DNA of 64,000 nucleotides from positions 33,276,690 through 33,340,689 of the forward strand of contig OZ026530.1 of NCBI GenBank assembly GCA_964019695.1. The letters are read 5' to 3'. The number at the start of each line of letters is the position of its first letter. The first letter of the stretch is position 1. The position numbers and the translations under genes are program-made. The notes beneath the pieces were generated by a model. It saw only the letters and a list, made by a program, of their open reading frames with translations, was not told the DNA's origin and did not search any database. Positions 8,581-19,594 of the stretch are shown one piece after another. This stretch comes from Loripinus fragilis. Lineage: Eukaryota > Mollusca > Bivalvia > Lucinida > Lucinidae.

Positions 8581-10485
8581 ATGCCCCCAAAGGAACTTTG
8601 GGAGGCATATAGTAATCGCACTGTCCGTCCGTGCTTCCGTCCGTGTGTCCGTCCGTGTGTCCAACCGTCTGTCCCCCTTCATGTCCGGTGCATATCTCCT
8701 ATATTTTTTGAGGTAGGATTTCCAAAATTGGTGTGTGGATGCATCTTGGGATGAGGGAGTGTCGCGTACCATTTTTGGGTCACTGTGACCTTGACCTTGA
8801 CCTCTGACCTAGTTTTTAGAATAATCGTGTCCGGAGCATATCTCTTATATTAATTGAGATAGGAATCTCAAATTTTGTGTGTTGATGTGTCTTGGGATGA
8901 GGAAGTGTCGCATACCATAATTGGGTCACTGTGACCTTGAACTTGACCTCTGACCTAGTTTCTAGAAACTGTATTGAGTCTGGTGCATATCTCCTATATT
9001 CTATGAGATAGGAATTCCAAATTTGGTGTGTAAATGCATCTTGGGATGGCGGAGTGTCACATACCATTTTCGGGTCACTGTGACCTTGACCTTGAACTCT
9101 GACCTAGTTATTAGAATAATTGTGTCCGGAGCATATCTCTAATAATATTTGAGCTAGGAATCTCAAATTTGATGTGATGATGCATTTTGAGATGACAAAG
9201 TGTCGCATACCATAATTGGGACACTGTGACCTTCAACTTGACCTATGACCTAGTTTTTAGAATTATCGTGTCCAGAGCATATCTCTTATATTATTTTAGG
9301 TAGGAATCTCAAATTTGGTGTGTAAATGCATCTTGGGATGGGGAAGTGTCACGTACCATAATTGGGTCACAGTGACCTTGAACTTGACCTCTGACCTAAT
9401 TTCTAGAAACTGCATTGTGTCTGGTGCATATCTCCTATATTCTTTTAGATAGGAATTCCAAATTTGGTTTCTAAATGCATCTTGAGATGACGGAGTGTCA
9501 CACATACGATTTCAGGTCACTGTGACCTTGACCTCTGACCTAGTTTTAAGAATTTTTGTGTTCGGAGCATATCTCTTATATTCTTTGAGGTAGGAATTCC
9601 AAATTTGGTGTGTATACGCATCTTGGGATGGTGGAGTCTCACATATTATTTTCTGACCACTCTGACCTTGACCTCTGACCTAGTTTTAATAATAATTATG
9701 TTAGGAGCATATCTCTTATATTATTTGAGAAGGGAATCCCAACTTTTGTGTGTGAATGCATCTTGGGATGGTTGAGTGTCTTGTACCATTTACTGGTCAC
9801 TGTGACCTTGACCTCTGACCTAGTTTTAATAATAATTCTGTCAGGAGCATACTCTTTTATTATTTGAGATAGGAATCCCAAATTTGATATGTGAATGCAT
9901 CTTTGGATGGTGGAGTGTCTTGTACCATTTACAGGTCACTGTGACCTTGACCTCTTGCCTAGTTTTTAGAAAAATCATGTCCAGAGCATATCTCTTATAT
10001 TATTAAAGGTAGGAATCCCAAATTTGGTGGGTGGATGCAATTTCGGATGGTGGAGTGTCTCATACCATTTTTGGGTCACTTTGACCTTGACCTCTGACCT
10101 AGTTTGTAGAATAATCGTGTCCAGAACATATCTCTTATATTATTTGAGATGGGAATCCCAAATTAGCTGTATGGATACATCTTTATGCTGATGCTGATGT
10201 GTCGCGTACCATTTTTAGGTCACTGTGATCTTGACCTATGACCTAGTTTCTAGAATAACCGTGTCTGGAGCATATCTCCTATATTATTTGATGTAGAAAT
10301 CCCAAATGTGGTGTGTTGATTCCTCTTGGGATGGCGGAGTGGTGCGTACCATTTTGGGTCACTTTGACCTTGACATTGACTTCTGGCCTCATTTCTAGGT
10401 TTATCCTGTCTGGAGCATATCTCCTATATTACAGCTAACTTTCCTCAAATGTGTCTTATGCTTGACCAATTCCTTTGGGGGCATT
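8581..10485. mobile_element. Composite element with ~13-unit satellite core
   Basis: Begins ATGCCCCCAAAGGAACTTTG and ends CCTTTGGGGGCAT, short inverted termini. After a GTCCGTCCGTGTG-rich leader come about 13 tandem units of 138-149 bp, each with GCATATCTCTTATATT, TAGGAATCCCAAATTTGG, TGCATCTTGGGATG and GGTCACTGTGACCTTGACC. Unique ends around a tandem core recall the 'pearl' type non-autonomous elements of bivalves. The short minus-strand frames here are repeats of the same motif and not genes. Confidence 0.75.
8770..10400. promoter_or_regulatory. Clustered nuclear-receptor-like sites in satellite units
   Basis: Nearly every unit carries GGTCACTGTGACC, the inverted repeat with three-base spacer of an estrogen response element, followed by direct TGACCT half-sites (CTTGACCTCTGACCT). 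Units at about 9514 and 9932 have the full palindrome AGGTCACTGTGACCT. The motif match is visible; function is not known. Confidence 0.45.
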
Positions 10486-10504
10486 CGTCACGTGACTGTG
10501 ACAT

Positions 10505-10905
10505 TTCTTGTTTTAGTAACCTTTGAGGTTACCCAATTTAATTTACACATAGAGGATACCCAATTAATGGAAACTAAAAATGATAATTTTTAGTAATCTT
10601 TGAGGTAACCTAAGAATATACACTTAGAGGATACCCAGTTATTGGTAACTTTAGATTGATAATTTATAGTAAAATTTGAGGTTACCCAATTTAAGGTAAA
10701 CCAAGAGGGTAACTAGAATTGATAATCTTTAGTAATCTTTGAGGTAACCCAATTTATTGTACACCTAAATGATACCCAATTATTGGTAAGTAAGATTTAT
10801 AATTTAATTATAATAGTAAATTTTTGAGGTTAGTGTCCGACTTAGGGTAAACCTAGAGGATACCTAATTACTCAGTATTGGTAACTTTAAGATTGATAAC
10901 AGTTT
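10505..10905 (+). repeat. ~80 bp tandem repeat (GAGGTAACCCAATT), right part
   Basis: About five imperfect units of TTTAGTAATCTTTGAGGTAAC, CCAATTTA, CACCTAGAGGATACCCAATTA and TTGGTAACTAAGATTGATAA. This continues the array seen at 8395-8580. Confidence 0.7.
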
Positions 10906-11018
10906 CAAATTGTTATTGTTTAAAACCAAAGAGTTATTTTAGTGTAGATACTGCTGTTTTTTGCCAGTATTTTTAGTGTGATAGTAAAAAAATTGTCCCT
11001 TTAATATGTTTTCTTTAA

Positions 11019-11384
11019 AGCTGCATACTCTGTAACTATGAACATTTTTCGAAAAATTTTATTTTCTTTTTAAATCATTTGTAAAAGTTGAATAAAGTTA
11101 TGTTTTCACAATAAATCTGTTCACTAGAGCGGAAAACTGCACGGAAAAGTGAATTATCTTATAAAACAGGTGTGTTTTACTCGTGTCGATAATTATTTGC
11201 GTCCCTCCAATAATTATAGACAGTTAAATTTAACATAAATGCTGTTGTTTCGATACTGATAATTTGTTAAGATTTACGAAATTGGTAAAATGTATACCTG
11301 GATTTTAGTTTTTTTACTGTGTTCTTGAAAAATAGAAACATTAGTTCAAAAATTAAAAGATCAAAAGTTACAGACTATGCAGCT
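11019..11384. mobile_element. TTAA-flanked MITE
   Basis: Inverted termini AGCTGCATACTCTGTAAC and GTTACAGACTATGCAGCT are directly flanked on both sides by TTAA (11015-11018, 11385-11388), the target duplication used by piggyBac and Kolobok elements. The interior is A+T-rich with no frame. Confidence 0.75.
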
Positions 11385-11611
11385 TTAAACATTTCAAATA
11401 TTCTACAAGCCCTAATCCTTTCAAAATGGCTATAGTTTGGGCCATTTTGAAGGCAATAAGCTTATGATCTATTTTACAGTGAGTGTCCATTATGAAAAGA
11501 TCTATGTAAAACGGCGAGTTATCTTTTTTGAGAAGAATTATTTCTTGAGGCAAAACTCACAATTTTCTGTATTAACTTCTAAAGCCATTAAAAAAAATCA
11601 TTAAAACCATA

Positions 11612-11796
11612 GGTCCAGATAAGGAAACATTTTGAGCGTAAAATTGTAATTATATTCTTACCCTTCTATTTAAACATGTATTTTGGGTGTTCAAAAGAAC
11701 TGTCTAAATGAGACGGTTCTTTTCAGTACACACAACATATGTTTTGGTTGAGAAATAAGGAAACTGATTAGAAAATATATACTCTTATCTGGAGGC
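11612..11796. mobile_element. Palindromic MITE (family B)
   Basis: Ends GGTCCAGATAAGGAAA and CTCTTATCTGGAGGC. The centre is the hairpin GTTCAAAAGAACTG / GACGGTTCTTTTCAG. Sister copies are at 11838, 13690, 21341 and 61516. Confidence 0.75.
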
Positions 11797-11837
11797 ATTC
11801 TCACTGGTTAACTTTGAGAATGTATTCAGTATTCCCA

Positions 11838-12022
11838 TAGGTCATATTGAGCAAAAGTTTTGAGCACAAAATTGTAATTGTTTTCTTACCCATCAAATTA
11901 AAAGTGTATGGTTTGGGTGCTCAAAAGAATCATCGCATTGAGACGGTTCTTTTGATAACCAACAACATATGTTTCACTTAAGAAGATTAATAATTTTCAA
12001 GGACACACTTTTATCTGGAGGC
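11838..12022. mobile_element. Palindromic MITE (family B)
   Basis: Same layout as the preceding copy: TTTTGAGCACAAAATTGTAA, the hairpin with GTGCTCAAAAGAATC / GACGGTTCTTTTGA, and right end CTTTTATCTGGAGGC. The left terminus is degraded. Confidence 0.65.
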
Positions 12023-12094
12023 CTAGTATTACTCACAAAATTGTACATGTAGCTCTTTAAACTCTTAATAGAGTCGCAAAGCCTGTGTCGCAAA

Positions 12095-12147
12095 GTGGTC
12101 TTTGAAAAGTCCTTTAAATTTACACATTCTTGCTTACATGAACCCAG
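12095..12147. mobile_element. Fragment of hAT-like MITE (family F)
   Basis: TTTGAAAAGTCCTTTAAATT...TTACATGAACCC matches the right end of the 5286-5678 element. Confidence 0.5.
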
Positions 12148-12282
12148 GTGGCTTTGTATCACTATTAAAATGTATTTTAATTAGATAATCATTGTTATAA
12201 GTTATTAACTTAACCTACAGGATTGAGTCTCAGTTGTTTTTGTTTACCAAATGTTAACAAAATAACTTGCAAACTACTGTCC

Positions 12283-12500
12283 TGCCAGCCAATAGTGACA
12301 GTGATGTCAAGTTTTGTTTACAAAGTTATAAGGAAGGGACTTATAATCGATTGATCACTTGTGTTTAATTCTATCTGCAGGATAGGATTAATACACAAGT
12401 AATCTATCAATTCACGTTAACTCAAGTGGCGTGTACAAGTTCATGTTCTACTTAGCAATTGTAAACAAAATATTGTGTCACTGTCACTCTTGGTTGGCAC
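12283..12500. mobile_element. Palindromic MITE
   Basis: TGCCAGCCAATAGTGACAGTG on the left pairs with CACTGTCACTCTTGGTTGGCA on the right. Inside, TTTTGTTTACAA pairs with TTGTAAACAAAA, and the centre has ACTTGTGTTTAATTCTATC against GATAGGATTAATACACAAGT. Confidence 0.7.
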
Positions 12501-12527
12501 CTCAGTATATATAGTATTTCATTTTTT

Positions 12528-12742
12528 AACCCTTAATATACTAGTGACTTCTTAATGACATTTCATCCTGGTCTGCACTATTTGCTAAGACAAAAATGAT
12601 CTTCAGAGAAAGAAACACTATTTAGGTGGGAATTATATAATCTGTGACATCAGACTGTGACCTCATTATATACAATGGACCAGCCCAAGATAATAACTTC
12701 AAACCAAAAGGAAGAATTCATTAGTGCATAAAGGGTTAAAAA
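12528..12742. mobile_element. MITE bounded by AACCCTT / AAGGGTTAA
   Basis: Ends TTAACCCTTAATATAC and CATTAGTGCATAAAGGGTTAA. The right half (ACAATGGACCAGCCCAAG, CAAACCA-AAGGAAGAATTC) recurs at 19595-19830 and inverted near 16300-16370, identifying a dispersed family. Confidence 0.55.
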
Positions 12743-12972
12743 GACATATATTTTCTTCTTCCAAAGAGTTAGATTTTTAAATGTAAAAATTTAGTGCCAT
12801 CCATTGTATAGTGCCATGACTTATGTGTGTTTGAAAGCACTTGTTAAATATTTACCCATGACTGTTGTCTGTTTTTGATTTTGTAAAAGTGGACATTATA
12901 AAAATGATACAATGTATTGTTACGACTTCGTGAGAATTCTGGTTTTGCACATCAGCTCATTCTGATTTAATG

Positions 12973-13188
12973 CTTTACTCCATAGGCTATTTTTAGATCA
13001 TGACATCATTTTTTATTTTTAGACAACATTGAAAAATTCAAGAAAAAAATATATCAAGTTTTGAATACTTTTGAAAATAGTATGGAAAATGGAGCATTAG
13101 CTCCAAAAGAGCAAATGCTCCATTTTCTATAATATCTTCAAAAGCATGATATTTCGGAGGCGTCAAAAGACGATATTATGGAGTAAAG
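12973..13188. mobile_element. Palindromic MITE
   Basis: TTTACTCCATAGGCTATTTT pairs imperfectly with GATATTATGGAGTAAAG. The central hairpin ATGGAGCATTAGCTCC..AGAGCAAATGCTCCATTTTC is strong. Confidence 0.6.
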
Positions 13189-13369
13189 GGTGTATTAAGC
13201 ACCTTTGTTATTCTCTTGGGAAAGAATTAAAAGTAAACTTGTTACATGAAAAAATTCATTATTTGAGCTACATGTAGTCTGTAGTTGAACACGCTGGATC
13301 AAGCTTTGCCTGCAGGCAAACACTAAAGACAGATTTTCTTGCAATGAGGCCAGTTGATATATGAGCTTC

Positions 13370-13610
13370 GCTGCGAGAAAACATGTCTTTGGGTAATCTG
13401 CCCTAGGAAGACTCAAACCAGCCTGCTTAGCAACAGAGACTAGCTAGATTACTGAATTTTTGTGTGTATCTAGTTTAGTTATTATACTTTTAAGAGAGTG
13501 AATCGCGAAGGTACTGACCAGACTGCATTGATGCACAGTCTGATCTGCACCTTTGTTGTTCGCATGCAACAGCTCAGATTTTCTCGACTCTTAGTCAATA
13601 TTTAAGTACA
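13370..13610. mobile_element. Palindromic repeat with GACCAGACTG..CAGTCTGATC core
   Basis: Contains GACCAGACTGCATTGATGCACAGTCTGATCTGCACCTTTG, a hairpin core repeated in several elements of this window, and an upstream AACCAGCCTGCTTAG arm. Outer ends are poorly defined. Confidence 0.4.
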
Positions 13611-13689
13611 TATATGTTTGTTATGGCCCAAGATAAGATGGCAGAATTTGTTTCTCAGCTGAATCTTTTTATCTAAACTCTCCATGAAA

Positions 13690-13890
13690 ATTAAAAGAAA
13701 GTATGGATCATGGGTACGTATGAACTTTTTTTTGGCGAAATTTTCTTATCCATCAGTTTAAATATGTCTTTTGGTTGCTCAAAAATCCATCTCATTGACA
13801 GGTTTCTTTTGAGTACCCACAACATATGTTTTGGTTGAGAAATAAGAAAATTAAATTTTAATTACCCACTTATACATGTGTCTTGAGGTC
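13690..13890. mobile_element. Degraded palindromic MITE (family B)
   Basis: Shares TTTTCTTATCCATCAGTTTAAA, GTTGCTCAAAAATCCATCTC and TTTCTTTTGAGTACCCACAA with the family B copies. Terminal repeats are largely lost. Confidence 0.5.
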
Positions 13891-13989
13891 TGATGTAGTA
13901 TAGCTTCCAAATGCACTATTGATTAGAAAGATTAAGCTTTTCAATAACCAATGCTAATTTTTGGGTCCATATTTATGTGTTTGTCCCAC

Positions 13990-14121
13990 TAACAGCTAAG
14001 GTCATATGAAGACAGGGCCTTAACTTAATGTCTCATCTGACAGACTGGAGAAGCCCGGGGTTGAACCTGCGAACCCTAGTTTACAAGGCGAGTGGTTTAT
14101 CCACTACACCATGGCAGCTCC
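13990..14121 (-). mobile_element. tRNA-Thr-like SINE head
   Basis: On the minus strand GGAGCTGCCATGGTGTAGTGG is a box A, and GGGTTCGCAGGTTCAACCC is the box B region. The middle CTTGTAAACTAGGG resembles the anticodon arm of tRNA-Thr (TGT). Stem pairing is too poor for a working tRNA, so a tRNA-derived SINE different from the 25357 type is more likely. Confidence 0.5.
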
Positions 14122-14274
14122 TTTTGGGTCCTAATCCAACCAAAACCTATGTTTTCATGGAGAGAGAAAAAAGACATGGCAGCCTGAATGTCCATCTTAT
14201 TATGGGCTATGCTATGCCAATATTTCTGTAAATAGATTTATTCTAAATGTGTGCATGGGTCTTTACCATATCAC

Positions 14275-14540
14275 AGCCATTTAACTTATGGGCCTCAAAG
14301 CGGGAAAACCTGTCTTCGAGGTTTGCGAACAACTAGGCACAGACCAAGACAAGCCTGCACATCTGCGCAATCTGATCAGCACCTTTGTTATTCACCCCTT
14401 CGAAAGTATTATACCTAAACTTGCTACAAGCAACATTTCAGTTTTCTAGCTATTCTCTGTAACTGAGCAGGCTGGTTTGGGTATGACCTGGTCGGAACCC
14501 CCGAAGACAGGTTTTCTCATGCCGAAGCCCATATTACACC
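14275..14540. mobile_element. Palindromic MITE (GGGCCTCAAAG ends)
   Basis: TTATGGGCCTCAAAGCGGGAAAACC at the left pairs with GGTTTTCTCATGCCGAAGCCCATA at the right. The interior has GACAAGCCTGCACATCTGCG and GAGCAGGCTGGTTTGG. A relative is at 17436-17665. Confidence 0.55.
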
Positions 14541-14541
14541 A

Positions 14542-14785
14542 GGCCCTGAGGTTATAAAACTTATTTCATGCTCAACTCAGCTGAGTACAAAATTTCAACT
14601 GCTCATAAAAACTAAAATGAAGACAAATGAAGAAGTTTCTTGCTTTAAGTCTCTCATATGTTGCATTTATCATGCTTTTAAATGTTAAAATGCCAACAAC
14701 TGTTGGCATTTTAACATTTATGAGCATGATACATTTCATGCTCAGCTGAGTTGAGCATGGAAAAAAGTTTTGTAACCTCAGGGCC
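14542..14785. mobile_element. Palindromic MITE (family A)
   Basis: Almost full-length palindrome: GGCCCTGAGGTTATAAAACT pairs with AGTTTTGTAACCTCAGGGCC, CATGCTCAACTCAGCTGAG pairs with CTCAGCTGAGTTGAGCATG, and the centre is AATGCCAACAACTGTTGGCATT. Copies at 20171-20413 and 60797-61036. Confidence 0.8.
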
Positions 14786-15586
14786 AGTCAGAGATTTTAT
14801 TGTCTCTTACAGTTTGGGGCCAAGGACCTCTTTCAGTTTGGGGCCAAGGACCTAGGAATGCCAAATATGATTTGGTGAAAGCTTTTCAGGACTTTTCCTG
14901 AAGTCAGGAGTTTGAGGTTGACTTTCCAAAGTAAGTCAGCCAGCCTCAAAATATATAAGGAAGACTATAATAGCTTTTGATTTGTTTTCTGATTATATAA
15001 AGTCAGACCATTTAAAACTGAAATTTTAAATATTTTTAAGTGTTCTGAAAGTTTTTAACATTAAATTTGGGATTTCTTAAGTTCATGATTTGGAAACTCT
15101 TACCCATGATTACGTTCGGTGTGAAATGAAAAAAAAAGAAACCTGACATCTTCAACTTAGATATGTACAGTGATATTTTTTTCTGTTTGTATTTACTTTT
15201 TTTGTCATGTTACAGTTTATTTTTAAGCAATCTCATTGTCTTGGCATAAAAAATGAATTTTAATGATTGATCTTTCTTTCTAGTTTGTAACATATCCCTT
15301 GTTTTTAAGGTTAGTGTCTTTCTGCTTTTAAAAATATTATTTTGTTAGTTTTGTTTGACAATGTTTTTATACAATATTTGGTGCTGCAAAATACTTCTCT
15401 GTTCTTTCTCTTATTTTACTAGTTTATGCTCTTAGACCTTTTTGTACCTTGCATATCAGATACTTTTCGGGCACTTTGATACAAGAGTGATCTAAATCGC
15501 TTGGCAAATATGAAGTGGGTTTCAGAGGAATCTCAATAAATGCTGCATTTCTTGTACCGCTATTTTCAGTATTTGATGGGGTTTCA
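14786..15586. other. Non-coding, A+T-rich
   Basis: Only a short direct duplication (CAGTTTGGGGCCAAGGACCT, twice within 14811-14855) is notable. No gene-like frame or known element was seen. Confidence 0.4.
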
Positions 15587-15845
15587 CATGTGCAGATCCA
15601 GAGAGGGGTACATGGGGTCCAGACCCCCCCCCCCCTGAAAAATCACAAAAATATAGGGTTTCTTAGCAATTCAGGTCCAGATCCCCTGAAAAATCACAAA
15701 GCTACCGAGCCAGCATTCAATGTTGGGCCATCATCAGCATGCCAGTGAAGCGCCATTTAAATGGCGTTTCGCTGGCGGGCTAATGATGGCCCGCTTATAG
15801 TGGTATTTGGATCCTCAACTGACAAAATTTTCTGGATACGCGCAT
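15587..15845. mobile_element. CATG-ended DNA transposon copy (family N)
   Basis: Ends CATGTGCAGATCCAGAGAG and TTTCTGGATACGCGCATG, flanked by perfect 5-bp repeats TTTCA (15582-15586 and 15846-15850). The interior contains CCCCTGAAAAATCACAAA twice and a hairpin GCGCCATTTAAATGGCGTTT inside a larger GGCCATCAT...ATGATGGCC stem. Orientation is opposite to the 31385 and 33367 copies. Confidence 0.75.
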
Positions 15846-16000
15846 GTTTCAATGTTTCACCCTTTAAAAGTTGATCTTAGCTGTTTTCCAATGCGATGGT
15901 TACTGAGATCTCATTTTCTGACTAAATTATAGTCCTATTTTGATCACACTGGTATCAAAATGCTTGTTGTTTAAATTAATATGTCTCATTTGATATGATT

Positions 16001-16125
16001 TATTGCTAACAAAACAGTTTTTCTTTCAACTAATGTTTCTTTAGACTTATGTGCTTATATATTGCTAACAAAAAATAATTATTCTTTTAACTAATGTTTC
16101 TTTAGACTTATGTGTTTATTTTTTC
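16001..16125 (+). repeat. ~62 bp tandem duplication
   Basis: Two copies of TTGCTAACAAAA...CTTT(C/T)AACTAATGTTTC.TTTAGACTTATGTG lie head to tail. Confidence 0.75.
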
Positions 16126-16422
16126 AGTGCATATCATATTTTTTGTGACATTTGTAATAAGTAAAATACAGTATTGCATTTTCTTTTTACCGAAATGTGT
16201 TATGTAAGATACATATAAAACAATTTGCTATGAGATACTTAATTTTATTGGAAACATAGATCTCCATGCTATTATGACTAACTTAATCCTTCTGTATACA
16301 AATGGATTCTTCCTTCTGGTTTGATACAATACACTAAGGATGGTCCATTGTATATTCGAGGGGTCTTAGGGTTTTATTACCAAATAAAATTGTGATTCTT
16401 TCTCTGTATATTGGTTTTGGCT

Positions 16423-16661
16423 TAGGCCAATTAAAAAAAATACCTGTGTTTAGGGTAACCTGACCCTACCTAAATTTACTGGTGAAACCTAGAATCTGTT
16501 TCATGTTTACTGGAAAAAAATATTATTTTATGCCTCTCAAAATGCATAAAATTATATTTTCTTTCCAGAAAATATATAATCAAATAAATTTTGTGTGCCT
16601 ACTCTACCTAAAATTTTCAGACCCGTTACCCGAAACACACTTATTGTTTTATTTGGCCTTA
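16423..16661. mobile_element. Palindromic MITE (family E), second copy
   Basis: TAGGCCAATTAAAAAAAATAC...TTATTGTTTTATTTGGCCT with the same inner arms (GTGTTTAGGGTAACC / GTTACCCGAAACAC) and central AAATGCATAAAATTATATTTT as at 7696-7939. Frames on either strand here are by-products. Confidence 0.75.
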
Positions 16662-17145
16662 GCAAACCATGCAGGCCCTGATGATATGTCTCATTTATTA
16701 TGCGGCGGTCATCTGGGTCTTCACAGTTTGCCAATTTAAGTAATCCTTTAGGAGTCTCCATTTTACATTCGTTTAAATTTTCTTGAGGTCTCCCATTAGA
16801 AGGGTGTTCAAGAGTAAGCTAGATTTTTCACAAAAAATGTTATGTTTCCTCCTTTGAAGAGTCTCAATTTGTTAAAATATACTTTGTTATGTTAAAGTAA
16901 TCAAAACAAGTTCTGTGTTAATTCTTGTGTTCAAAATTTCTTTATTTGTTTTTTTCTTTACACGATTGTCAATTCAGTATAAATAAATGTGCCAATAATC
17001 TGCTGGTGCCATGAGTTCGCATTGGGTTAATACAATTATGGCAGTGGATTGAATGGTTCTAATATCTGTGCTATGACAGGTTAGGTTTTATTTGCATGCA
17101 GCAATAATAGGATGGTTCGATGCCCAGTTTGTTTATGTAACATGT

Positions 17146-17332
17146 TAACTCTTTATCTCTTAGTGTCCTCTGCTGATAACTTTTGCTAACAGTTTGGGTC
17201 TAGATCAGGCCCAACCAAGCGTCCGGCCTGATCTGGATCCAAACTGTTTGACACTTTGATCATATTCTTGAAAGAATTTTTCGAAAAAGTTGATTTTGAA
17301 AAAAATCAGCAGACGACAAAAAAGCGGGATAA
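17146..17332. mobile_element. Palindromic MITE (family M)
   Basis: Core AACAGTTTGGGTCTAGATCAG pairs with CTGATCTGGATCCAAACTGTT. Outer parts are TAGTGTCCTCTGCTGATAAC and AAAATCAGCAGACGACAAAA. This is the clearest copy of a family present at least six times in the window. Confidence 0.75.
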
Positions 17333-17435
17333 ATCTTCATTGTGTGTATCAATGACACAAATGTCTCCCAGATATCTAGCAAGCGGGTGATGTATTTTTT
17401 TCTGCCACGGTAGCAAATTTCTTGTAAGTTAACTT

Positions 17436-17665
17436 ACATATGGGCACATCACTAGAAAACCTGATTTTGTTTTATGTCATCTACAAATTCGTAGATCAGT
17501 CTGTGCATCCATGCAGTCTGATCAGCGGTTTTCTAATTTGATTTCTGGGAAATTTTATACAAAAAAAAATGCAAAATTTCAATATTCAGCTAGTATCTAT
17601 GGCTGACCAGACTGGTCCGAGAAAATTACCGAAATAAGGTTTTCTCACTTTGAGGCCCATATGTG
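17436..17665. mobile_element. Palindromic MITE (GGGC-CA ends)
   Basis: CATATGGGCACATCAC and GAGGCCCATATGTG are the outer inverted parts. Inside are GATCAGTCTGTGCATCCATG and GACCAGACTGGTCC. Related to 14275-14540. Confidence 0.5.
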
Positions 17666-18845
17666 TACATGTAGCATCCATTAAATTATTTTCAAACTTT
17701 GTTCTCGTGGTTGTGATACATTTGTTTGCACATCTTCAAAGATTTCTTAAGCCTATTGGTCTTAATTTTTGCCTGAGCCTTCATTTACATCAATATTTTG
17801 TGGATGCGAGCTGTGATAGCTCATCTGAGATTTTTTTATTTCCCATTGTGATAAGTGTCAAAATCTCAAATCCATGCGCTGATTGTCATATCTACATTTT
17901 TATGGGAGGAGCTTGAATTTGCAAGTGGCCATTTCACAAATACTAGTTGAAATTATTCTTTCAAGAAATCATTTGTTTTACAGTAACCTATATTTTGTTT
18001 ATTTAGGCCTAATTTAAAAAAGAAATTGTGTTTCAGGTCACCAGGCTCTGTCTATCTTTTCTTGGCCTTATGATTGTAGCTTTTTTAGTTGTTAGGCCAG
18101 AATTTTTTTTTATTAGTTGATTTATGCAGATTTAGGGTCGGTGGGGGGGGGGGACAAAAAAAAAAGTTTTTAGTTTGTTTTTTTCAGAGCTTTTTGTTAA
18201 TATCTCAAGAAAAAAAATATAACTAGTACAGTAAACCAACAGTCTGTAATAAATCTTTAAATATTTCTTCATTTTTTCTAAATATCTGGGCAGGACAATC
18301 ACTTTTAACAGTGTCACTCTCAAAAAATACACAGACAGAACCTCAATTTTTTTATAGAAATCAAATTTTATTTTTTCTCTTCTTTCCGGAAATTTACAGA
18401 AGGAGGGTTTGTAAATCAACTAATAAAAAAATTCAGGCCTTAATACAATATCAGTATCTCTTATTTGAAATGTGGTGCTTTAAATGTTGGTTGTTTTGCA
18501 TTATAGTTATTATTACTTTTTATTTTGTTTTGAGTTGATCTCAGTTCTATTTTGTTGACCATATACTATCACACCTGATAGGTGGCATTCGAAAACACTC
18601 TTAACAATCGTCAAACCCAGATCAAAAATCCCTAGAAACAGTGTTTTTGACTGACAACAAAAGGCAACCGAAAACTCTGTTTCAAAGGATTTTTTTATAT
18701 ACGTTTGTAGATAGTACTAATGCTTTTGATTGCCACCTATTCAGTATGACTATTTTCTGTTATAGACAGGGTTAAGATATAAGAATCTTTTTATGTTGTG
18801 ATGGGGGGATAGAAAAATCAATCCACCGCCCATAACTATATAGTT
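17666..18845. other. Non-coding, T-rich, half-MITE fragments
   Basis: Contains a fragment like the family E terminus near 18003-18040 (TTAGGCCTAATTTAAAAAAG), a poly-G/poly-A run at 18142-18165 and otherwise low-complexity A+T sequence. Frames at 17650-17916 and 18132-18538 lack any family or splice support. Confidence 0.4.
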
Positions 18846-18849
18846 AACT

Positions 18850-19345
18850 CTTTGGCTTGTAATCGGGACTAAATGCTGTCTGCTGTGAGTTATATGGTGG
18901 TCTTTTAAAATGCCTTTGTAGCGAACAGTGTGGACCCAGATCAGACTGCTCCTATGCTAGAGGAGCACTCTGATCTAGGTCCACAGTATTTCTATGTATG
19001 TCGAAACTAGTCTTTGACTTAACCCTAAAAGCACCAATCACAACAAAATTTGTCTGCTTTTGTCGCCGGCTGAAATGTTTAGAAGCCTTTCCAACCAAAT
19101 AGTGTAGACTCAGATCAGACTGCTCCTATAGGAGCAGTCTGATCTGGGTCCATACTGTTTGTCTTTTTACTTAACTTTCAAATTGTTAAAAAATAATGTT
19201 AGCAAAAATTAGCAGCAGACGACAAATGCAGATGGAATTTTCAGATCATTTTTTGCTGGTGTTTTATGGGTTAAGCATTTACATGCAGCAGACAACTTCA
19301 GCAGATGACATTTTTTAGATTCATTTTTTTCATAGCCGGCAAAGG
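18850..19345. mobile_element. Two palindromic MITEs with GATCAGACTGCTCCTAT core
   Basis: GTGGACCCAGATCAGACTGC...GAGCACTCTGATCTAGGTCCAC (18928-18983) and GTAGACTCAGATCAGACTGC...GCAGTCTGATCTGGGTCCAT (19103-19154) are two hairpin cores. Shared flanks (AGCAGACGACAAA, AAAGGGTTAA) relate them to family M. Confidence 0.55.
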
Positions 19346-19354
19346 GTTAACTAA

Positions 19355-19460
19355 GGAGGTGGTAAAAATAATTTCTTATTTTTCTGCAAAAACATATACC
19401 TGTATTGTGGGTACTCAAAAGAACCATCTTGAGTAGATAGTTCTTTCGAGCACCTTCAAC
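19355..19460. mobile_element. Half copy of MITE family B
   Basis: AATTTCTTATTTTTCTGCAA followed by GTGGGTACTCAAAAGAACC and GATAGTTCTTTCGAGCACC, the family B hairpin, without a recognisable right terminus. Confidence 0.5.
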
Positions 19461-19594
19461 AAAGATAACTAACAAAGGCACTGATCAGACTGTGCAGATG
19501 CACAGGCTGGTCTGCTCATTTGATGGTCTCTCTGTTTCTCTCACATGTGTTTCCTGTGGACCTCAGAAATTTATTCTGTAATTTGAAATTGACT

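Noticed and set aside
8545..9881. Several 60-80 codon frames, mostly on the minus strand
   Set aside because: They are translations of the satellite units and repeat with the ~145 bp period; no start, splice or domain evidence.
11368..12162. Minus-strand frames
   Set aside because: They overlap family B MITEs and hAT-like fragments and have no coding support.
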